48,752 bases of DNA from an uncultured Nocardioides sp. (GTDB lineage: Bacteria; Actinomycetota; Actinomycetes; Propionibacteriales; Nocardioidaceae): NCBI RefSeq assembly GCF_902805925.1, contig NZ_CADCUP010000039.1, positions 1-48,752 on the forward strand, given 5' to 3'. Below the pieces are notes generated by a model. That model had not been told where the DNA came from. It worked only from the letters and a program-made list of their open reading frames with translations, and searched no databases. A program made the position numbers and the translations under genes. Numbering within the stretch: position 1 is the stretch's first letter; each line of letters begins with the position of its first letter. Positions 44,250 to 48,752 of the stretch are shown here, piece by piece.

Positions 44250-44258
44250 TCATCCACA
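44250..44258 (+). promoter_or_regulatory. DnaA-like box upstream of the rpmH promoter
   Basis: TCATCCACA has one mismatch to the consensus and lies 19 bases upstream of the rpmH -35. It may couple rpmH-rnpA transcription to DnaA level, or simply belong to the origin region. Confidence 0.45.
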
Positions 44259-44276
44259 GGTTGAGGGCTCTCCGGT

Positions 44277-44306
44277 TTGACCCTGTCTCGAGCCAGCGCG
44301 TACCGT
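44277..44306 (+). promoter_or_regulatory. rpmH promoter
   Basis: TTGACC (44277-44282) and TACCGT (44301-44306) are separated by 18 bases, a good actinobacterial housekeeping promoter. The start codon of rpmH is about 170 bases downstream, leaving a long untranslated leader. Confidence 0.6.
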
Positions 44307-44474
44307 TGGCCGGTCACCACAGCCTCGTCCTCGAGGCCCCCATCCGGAGTCGACCGGTGCCGCATGTCCACGACGCTCTCACTGCGCGCGTGGGCGGGCG
44401 GTGCCAGCCGAACTGGTTGCCGCGTCCCGTCCGGGTGGACCGTCCAGAAGAGCCGAAGCAATGGAGAGTTACTC

Positions 44475-44612
44475 GTGAGCAAGCGTACGTACCAGCCGAA
44501 CAACCGTCGCCGGCACAAGGTGCACGGTTTCCGCCTGCGCATGCGCACCCGCGCCGGCCGCGCCATCCTGTCCGGCCGCCGTCGCAAGGGCCGCAACAGC
44601 CTGGCAGTCTGA
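44475..44612 (+). CDS. rpmH: 50S ribosomal protein L34
   Basis: This 45-residue, very basic protein matches L34 throughout: [40 protein letters not shown]. It binds 23S rRNA in the large subunit. GTG 44475 has GGAGAG 6 bases upstream. It leads the rpmH-rnpA-yidD-yidC-jag-rsmG-parA gene run, transcribed away from dnaA. Confidence 0.98.
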   Translation: MSKRTYQPNNRRRHKVHGFRLRMRTRAGRAILSGRRRKGRNSLAV

Positions 44613-44644
44613 CGGTCGCCACGGCGACCACCGGGCCTCGCGTC

Positions 44645-45016
44645 GTGCTGCCCGCCAGCCACCGTCTCACCGAGGGTGAGTCCTTCCGGCACACGGTCCG
44701 CAGCGGCCGGCGGGCCGGCGCTCGATCACTCGTGGTACACCTCGCTGCACCGTCCGACCTCGACGAGTCGCAGGTGCGCGTCGGGTTCGTGGTCAGCAGG
44801 GCCGTCGGCAACGCTGTCGTCCGCAACCGCGTCAGGCGCCGGCTGCGCCACCTCACCGGGGAGCAGCTCGACAGGCTTCCCAGGTGCAGCACGCTCGTCG
44901 TCAGGGCGCTGCCGGCCTCGGCGTCGGCGTCGTACGCGGAACTGCGAGCCGACCTCGTTCGTTGCCTCCAGCGGGTGGTCCCTCAGACGACAGAGACAGT
45001 GACGACGCGCGCATGA
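44645..45016 (+). CDS. rnpA: Ribonuclease P protein component
   Basis: This 123-residue basic protein assists the RNase P RNA in removing tRNA 5' leaders. It starts at GTG 44645 ([23 protein letters not shown]), the usual RnpA N-terminus, and contains the RNR motif ([23 protein letters not shown]). The frame is open further upstream, but no better start is seen there. The stop overlaps yidD as ATGA. Confidence 0.96.
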   Translation: MLPASHRLTEGESFRHTVRSGRRAGARSLVVHLAAPSDLDESQVRVGFVVSRAVGNAVVRNRVRRRLRHLTGEQLDRLPRCSTLVVRALPASASASYAELRADLVRCLQRVVPQTTETVTTRA

Positions 45017-45270
45017 AGTACCCGCTGATCTGGTTCCTGCGCGCCTACCGTGCGCTGATCAGCCCGCTGTACGGCCAGGTCTGTCGCTACCACCCCTCGT
45101 GCTCGGCGTACGCGCTGGACGCCGTCACGACGCACGGGAGCGTCAAGGGCTCGTGGCTGGCGGTGCGCCGGCTCGGTCGCTGCCACCCGTGGGCCGCCGG
45201 CGGCTACGACCCCGTCCCACCGTCTCCGCGGCTCCGGGCCTCACCGGCTGACCCGCACCGCTCACCTTAG
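45013..45270 (+). CDS. yidD: Membrane protein insertion efficiency factor YidD
   Basis: This 85-residue protein has the family block [46 protein letters not shown] and an amphipathic N-terminus ([19 protein letters not shown]). It attaches to the inner membrane and supports YidC-dependent insertion. It overlaps rnpA by 4 bases and precedes yidC by 13. Confidence 0.95.
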   Translation: MKYPLIWFLRAYRALISPLYGQVCRYHPSCSAYALDAVTTHGSVKGSWLAVRRLGRCHPWAAGGYDPVPPSPRLRASPADPHRSP

Positions 45271-45283
45271 GAGCCTGAACACC

Positions 45284-46255
45284 TTGCTGGACTTCTTCCA
45301 AGACATCGGCGGCTTCATCATGGCGCCGCTGTACTACGTGATCTCGGCGATGCTCGTCGGCTTCCACAAGGTGTGGGGCGGTGTGTTCGGGCCCGAGACG
45401 GGTGCGGCCTGGGTGCTCTCGATCATCTGCCTGACCCTGGTGATCCGGATCCTTCTGATCCCGCTCTTCGTCAAGCAGATCAAGTCCAGCCGCAACATGC
45501 AGCTCATCCAGCCGAAGGTGAAGGAGCTGCAGAAGAAGTACGGCCACGACAAGGAGAAGCTCGCCCAGGAGACGATGGCGCTCTATCGCGAGACGGGCAC
45601 CAACCCGTTCGCGTCCTGTCTGCCCATCCTGCTGCAGATGCCGATCTTCTTGGCGCTGTTCCGCCTCATCGACCAGGCCGCGAAGCACCCCGAGACCGAG
45701 CGCGGCATCATGACCGTGACGCTCAACGAGCAGTTCGGCGACGCCGTCTTCCTGGGCGCGAAGATCTCCGACACCTTCTTGGACACCGACCTGCTCGGCG
45801 TGCGCGTGCTCGCGGCCGTCCTGGTCGTCGCCATGACGGCGACGACGTTCCTCACCCAGCGCCAGCTGATGAGCAAGAACATGCCGGCCGATGCCCTCAC
45901 CGGCCCGTACGCCCAGCAGCAGAAGTTGCTGCTCTACGTCCTGCCGCTCGTCTTCGCGGTCGGCGGCATCGCGTTCCCGGTCGGCGTGCTGTTCTACTGG
46001 ACCACCTCCAACCTGTGGACGATGGGCCAGCAGTTCTACGTCATCCGCAACAACCCCGCTCCGGGGACGCCCGCCTTCAAGGCCAAGGAGCAGCGCGACA
46101 AGGCCAAGGCCGCCCGCAAGGGCCTGCCGCCGGAGGCCGCCGTGAACGCGCAGGACCACGCCGTCGACGAGATCGCCAGTGCCGAGGCGGCGCGCAAGGC
46201 AGCGCAGCGTCAGCAGCCCAAGCGGCAGACCCGATCCCAGCGCAGGAAGCGCTGA
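45284..46255 (+). CDS. yidC: Membrane protein insertase YidC
   Basis: This 323-residue insertase (YidC/Oxa1 family) starts at TTG 45284 (MLDFFQDIGGFIMAPLYYVIS) with GGAG upstream. The insertase core includes VIRILLIPLFVKQIKSSRNMQLIQPKVKELQKKYG, with an Arg in the first helix for the substrate groove. It continues through FASCLPILLQMPIFLALFRL and later helices to FWTTSNLW-like sequence. It integrates proteins into the membrane alone or with SecYEG. The C-terminal 70 residues are polar and basic (QRQQPKRQTRSQRRKR), suited to ribosome contact. Confidence 0.96.
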   Translation: MLDFFQDIGGFIMAPLYYVISAMLVGFHKVWGGVFGPETGAAWVLSIICLTLVIRILLIPLFVKQIKSSRNMQLIQPKVKELQKKYGHDKEKLAQETMALYRETGTNPFASCLPILLQMPIFLALFRLIDQAAKHPETERGIMTVTLNEQFGDAVFLGAKISDTFLDTDLLGVRVLAAVLVVAMTATTFLTQRQLMSKNMPADALTGPYAQQQKLLLYVLPLVFAVGGIAFPVGVLFYWTTSNLWTMGQQFYVIRNNPAPGTPAFKAKEQRDKAKAARKGLPPEAAVNAQDHAVDEIASAEAARKAAQRQQPKRQTRSQRRKR

Positions 46256-46266
46256 ACCCACGCCCC

Positions 46267-46288
46267 CGCGTGCGCCCGGGCGTACGCG
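46267..46288. promoter_or_regulatory. 22-bp palindrome between yidC and jag
   Basis: CGCGTGCGCCC (46267-46277) and GGGCGTACGCG (46278-46288) are inverted copies with one mismatch that is a G-U pair in RNA. As RNA it folds to a 9-bp stem with a CCGG loop. It lies immediately before the ATG at 46289, so it could mask that start, attenuate transcription after yidC or bind a regulator. Confidence 0.4.
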
Positions 46289-46315
46289 ATGTCCGAATCC
46301 CAGCAGGAGCGAATC

Positions 46316-46867
46316 GTGAGTGACGCCGAGACCGAGACCGTGAACGACCGGACGAGTGACGTGCAGGAGGAGGACCGCCAGGCGGAGGAGCCGACGACGC
46401 GCCCCTCGAAGCTCGAGCGCCTCGAGCAGGAGGGCGACATCGCCGCTGACTACCTCGAGGAGTTCCTCGACATCGCCGACCTCGACGGCGACCTCGACAT
46501 GGACGTCGAGGGCGACCGTGCGTCGGTGTCCATCGTCGGCGCCGACCTCAGCCAGCTCGTCGGCCGCGACGGCGAGGTGCTGGACGCCCTGCAGGAGCTG
46601 ACCCGCCTCGCTGTCTACCGCGAGACCGGCGAGCGCTCCCGGCTGATGCTCGACGTGTCCGGGCACCGGGCCGCGCGCCGCGAGGCGCTGGTGGCGCTGG
46701 CGGAGCGGCTGATCGCCGACGTGAAGTCGTCGGGCGAGCGCGTGGAGCTTGAGCCGATGACCTCGTTCGAGCGCAAGGTGATCCACGACGCCGTGGCGGA
46801 TGCCGGACTGACCTCCGAGTCCGAGGGTGCCGAGCCCAAGCGCTACGTCGTGGTGCTCCCCGAGTGA
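46316..46867 (+). CDS. jag: Jag/KhpB-type RNA-binding protein (KH and R3H domains)
   Basis: This 183-residue protein has an acidic N-terminal 60 residues, a Jag-type KH-like domain (SIVGADLSQLVGRDGEVLDALQEL) and an R3H domain (SGHRAARREALVALAERL through MTSFERKVIHDAV). It binds RNA and is linked to cell-wall or envelope control in other Gram-positives. GTG 46316 has a perfect AGGAG at 46305-46309, so it is preferred over ATG 46289, which sits right behind a palindrome. The stop is 3 bases before rsmG. Confidence 0.92.
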   Translation: MSDAETETVNDRTSDVQEEDRQAEEPTTRPSKLERLEQEGDIAADYLEEFLDIADLDGDLDMDVEGDRASVSIVGADLSQLVGRDGEVLDALQELTRLAVYRETGERSRLMLDVSGHRAARREALVALAERLIADVKSSGERVELEPMTSFERKVIHDAVADAGLTSESEGAEPKRYVVVLPE

Positions 46868-46870
46868 CTC

Positions 46871-47641
46871 GTGACTGACGACGTTTCACGTGAAACAGCA
46901 ACGCCCTCCCTGCCACCGACACCGACGGTGGCCGGGAGGGTGTTCGCATCGGAGCGCCTGGTGCTGGCTGAGGCGTTCGGGCGACGGCTGGCCGGTGACG
47001 GCGTGGTGCGGGGCCTTCTCGGTCCTCGGGAGGTTCCGAGGCTGTGGGAACGCCACCTGCTGAACTGCGCGGTGCTCGGGGAAGCAGTCCCCGCAGGTGC
47101 GTCGGTGTGCGACATCGGCTCGGGAGCGGGCCTGCCCGGCCTGGTCCTGGCCATCGCGCGGTCTGACCTGCGGGTCACGCTGGTCGAGCCGTTGCTGCGG
47201 CGTACGACGTTCCTCACCGAGGTCGTGGAGTCCCTCGGTCTGGACTCGGTGCGAGTGCACCGGGGCCGCGCGGACTCCCTGCACGGGACCGAGCGCTTCG
47301 ACGTGGTGACCTCGCGTGCTGTCGCTCCGCTGGACCGGCTGCTCGACTGGTCGATGCCGCTGGTGGCGCGCACCGGCGTGCTGGTCGCCCTGAAGGGCTC
47401 GTCGGTCCGGGACGAGGTCGTCGCCGCGGCGCCGGCCCTGGCGCGCTGGGGGCTCGCAGACCCCGAGATCATCGAGCTCGGCGCCTCGATGCTCGAGCAG
47501 CCCACATCGGCGCTGCGAGTTTCCTGGGCCGACCCGTCACAGGTAGGTTTGGCGCCTGCCGGTGCGAGGTCTGCGCCGGCTGCGCGTGTGTCGTCGCGTG
47601 GCAAGCGCCCACGCCGCTCCAGCCGAAAGGGTCCCCGGTGA
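46871..47641 (+). CDS. rsmG: 16S rRNA (guanine-N7)-methyltransferase RsmG
   Basis: This 256-residue enzyme methylates G527 of 16S rRNA. It has SAM motif VCDIGSGAGLPGL, LVEPLLRRTTFL and VTSRAVAPLDRL, all characteristic of RsmG/GidB. The first codons MTDDVSRETA contain a parS site. The C-terminal 55 residues are low-complexity and basic (SSRGKRPRRSSRKG), longer than typical. GTG 46871 follows jag by 3 bases; the stop overlaps parA as GTGA. Confidence 0.95.
   Translation: MTDDVSRETATPSLPPTPTVAGRVFASERLVLAEAFGRRLAGDGVVRGLLGPREVPRLWERHLLNCAVLGEAVPAGASVCDIGSGAGLPGLVLAIARSDLRVTLVEPLLRRTTFLTEVVESLGLDSVRVHRGRADSLHGTERFDVVTSRAVAPLDRLLDWSMPLVARTGVLVALKGSSVRDEVVAAAPALARWGLADPEIIELGASMLEQPTSALRVSWADPSQVGLAPAGARSAPAARVSSRGKRPRRSSRKGPR
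46882..46897. promoter_or_regulatory. parS site 1, within the rsmG 5' end
   Basis: The 14-base palindrome GTTTCACGTGAAAC (46883-46896) is a perfect core; the full 16-mer has one mismatch to TGTTTCACGTGAAACA at its first base. ParB loads at such sites and organises the origin for ParA-driven segregation. It encodes Val-Ser-Arg-Glu-Thr in RsmG. Confidence 0.93.
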
Positions 47642-48752
47642 CCGACGGAACGATCCGCGAGCTGTTCGGGCTGCGGACGCCCCACACGTTTTCCACCGAT
47701 GAGCCGACGCTCCCTGAGCGTGAACGTCCACAGGACGGGTCCGGTTATCCACAGGACGCCCCGCGGCAAGCCGCCGGTGTTCCACGTGAAACATCGGCGT
47801 CGGGCTTCACGCTGCGCACGGCTGCGGACCTGGCGGAGACGTCGAGGAGCATGGTGATCGACGACGCCACGCCACTAGCCCGGGCCGCGGAGCACAGCGT
47901 TCTCGCGCGCAGCGGCGCCCTCCGCTCCGCCGGGCGACCCGAGTCGACGCGGGTGCTCGTCGTCGCCAACCAGAAGGGCGGGGTGGGGAAGACCACCTCC
48001 ACGGTGAATCTGGCGGCCGGACTGGCCCAGCTCGGCCAGCGCGTCCTCGTCATCGACCTCGACCCCCAGGGCAACGCCTCCACGGCCCTGAACATCGACC
48101 ACCCCCGGGGCGTGCCCTCGACGTATGACATGCTCGTGGACGGCGCTCCCCTGGCCGACGTGATCGCGGAGTGCCCGGATGTCGCCGGCCTCTTCGTGGT
48201 GCCGGCCACCATCGACCTGGCCGGCGCCGAGATCGAGCTGGTGAGCGTGGCTGCCCGCGAGAACCGGCTGCACGAGGCCATCACCGGTCATCCCCACGTC
48301 GGTTCGGCCGCCGAGGCAGGCGAGGACCGCTTCGACTACGTGCTGATCGACTGCCCACCGTCGCTGGGGCTGCTCACCCTCAACGCCCTCGTCGCCGGGG
48401 CCGAGATGCTGATCCCCATCCAGGCGGAGTACTACGCGCTCGAGGGACTCGGCCAGCTGCTCGAGACCGTCGACATGGTCAAGAAGCACCTCAACCCGCG
48501 GCTGGAGGTGTCGACCATCCTGGTCACGATGTACGACGCCCGCACCCGTCTCGCCGCGGGCGTCGCCAAGGAAGTGCGCGAGCACTTCGGCGACACCGTG
48601 CTGAAGACCAGCGTGCCCCGGTCCGTCCGGGTCTCGGAGGCGCCGTCGTACGGCCAGACCGTGATGACCTACGACCCCGGATCCTCCGGGGCGCTGAGTT
48701 ACCTCGAGGCCGCGCGCGAGATCGCCAGCCGCCCCGCCCCCGCCCCCGCCGC
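47638..48752 (+). CDS. parA: Chromosome partitioning ATPase ParA (Soj), 3' end outside window
   Basis: This ParA-type ATPase moves ParB-parS complexes along the nucleoid. 371 codons are visible and the frame runs off the edge. The deviant Walker A KGGVGKTT lies in VVANQKGGVGKTTSTVNL; switch I region LDPQGNASTAL, IDCPPSLGLLTLNALV and the conserved C-terminal EAPSYGQTVMTYDPGSSGALSYLEAAREIA follow. GTG 47638 has GAAAGG 6 bases upstream and overlaps the rsmG stop. It gives an N-terminal extension of about 100 residues, as in Mtb ParA, carrying a parS-encoded VPRETS. parB should follow. Confidence 0.96.
   Translation, partial: MTDGTIRELFGLRTPHTFSTDEPTLPERERPQDGSGYPQDAPRQAAGVPRETSASGFTLRTAADLAETSRSMVIDDATPLARAAEHSVLARSGALRSAGRPESTRVLVVANQKGGVGKTTSTVNLAAGLAQLGQRVLVIDLDPQGNASTALNIDHPRGVPSTYDMLVDGAPLADVIAECPDVAGLFVVPATIDLAGAEIELVSVAARENRLHEAITGHPHVGSAAEAGEDRFDYVLIDCPPSLGLLTLNALVAGAEMLIPIQAEYYALEGLGQLLETVDMVKKHLNPRLEVSTILVTMYDARTRLAAGVAKEVREHFGDTVLKTSVPRSVRVSEAPSYGQTVMTYDPGSSGALSYLEAAREIASRPAPAPA
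47745..47753 (+). promoter_or_regulatory. Perfect DnaA box inside the parA 5' end
   Basis: TTATCCACA matches the consensus exactly and lies about 110 bases into parA, 24 bases before a parS site. A looser ACGTCCACA lies at 47724-47732. It is read through by the parA frame (Gly-Tyr-Pro-Gln). DnaA binding is plausible; its consequence is unknown. Confidence 0.65.
47778..47793. promoter_or_regulatory. parS site 2, within the parA 5' end
   Basis: TGTTCCACGTGAAACA differs from the consensus TGTTTCACGTGAAACA at one base. It lies 896 bases from the first parS. It encodes Val-Pro-Arg-Glu-Thr in the ParA N-terminus, where mycobacterial ParA has Val-Ser-Arg-Glu-Thr from its own parS. Confidence 0.9.

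Larger units (their letters stand above)
43971..44474. other. dnaA-rpmH divergent intergenic region
   Basis: This 504-base stretch has no convincing gene. It holds a DnaA-box group near dnaA (44029-44064), an inverted repeat GTTCCC/GGGAAC (44198-44203 and 44213-44218), a DnaA-like TCATCCACA (44250-44258) and the rpmH promoter (44277-44306). A secondary origin function is possible but less likely than the dnaA-dnaN interval. Frames seen here are codon-poor and conflict with both flanking promoters. Confidence 0.7.

Overview
The window is GC-rich actinobacterial chromosome around the replication origin. The order rpmH-rnpA-yidD-yidC-jag-rsmG-parA on one side and dnaA-dnaN-gnd-recF-DUF721-gyrB-gyrA-DUF3566 on the other, with fhaA-fhaB-pstP-rodA-pbpA-pknA-pknB and crgA nearby, is the classic actinobacterial origin neighbourhood. 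The gnd gene between dnaN and recF, together with the overall protein style, suggests Nocardioidaceae (Nocardioides-like). That placement is an inference; no 16S gene is present.

Layout. At 1-1.7 kb are the start of an exported or membrane protein leaving the left edge, a secreted zinc metalloprotease and a small hypothetical gene. At 1.68-6.91 kb is a tightly coupled minus-strand operon of six genes: UbiA prenyltransferase, geranylgeranyl-reductase-type flavoprotein, type III polyketide synthase, ICMT-type methyltransferase, a second flavoprotein and IPP isomerase. It looks like a biosynthetic cluster for a prenylated, methylated polyketide lipid or quinone. At 7.1-14.7 kb are a PGPGW membrane protein, two DesK/NarL-type two-component systems, an ABC-2 exporter and an uncharacterised membrane protein. 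At 14.8-24.1 kb are tRNA-Leu(CAG) and the cell-wall and division signalling operon fhaA-fhaB-pstP-rodA-pbpA-pknA-pknB. At 24.0-31.0 kb are a DUF881 protein, a CrgA with an internal duplication, a rhomboid protease, a cyclophilin, a DUF5324-like protein, an acyltransferase, a patatin, a DUF3817 protein and SURF1. At 31.0-37.3 kb are tRNA-Ala(TGC), a tiny DLW-39 protein, tRNA-Ile(GAT), DUF3566, gyrA and gyrB. At 37.5-44.0 kb are a methyltransferase, DUF721/DciA, recF, gnd, dnaN, the oriC candidate and dnaA. At 44.5-48.75 kb are rpmH, rnpA, yidD, yidC, jag, rsmG and parA, which runs off the right edge.

How the genes work together. DnaA, the DnaA boxes, DnaN, RecF, gyrase, DUF721/DciA and the two parS sites with ParA cover initiation, elongation, supercoiling and origin segregation. 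PknA/PknB, PstP and the FHA proteins relay phosphorylation signals to RodA/PbpA peptidoglycan synthesis and to division (CrgA). RpmH/RnpA/YidD/YidC/Jag link translation, RNase P and membrane insertion.

Most interesting signals: (1) the polyketide/prenyl operon; (2) CrgA as a head-to-tail duplication; (3) a cluster of DnaA-box-like sites in a convergent intergenic gap about 18.5 kb from dnaA; (4) parS sites written into the N-terminal codons of both rsmG and parA, the latter next to a perfect DnaA box; (5) a 26-bp perfect palindrome behind the gyrA-DUF3566 operon; (6) phased TGTGCA repeats and CCCGTTGCC iterons in the dnaA-dnaN interval.
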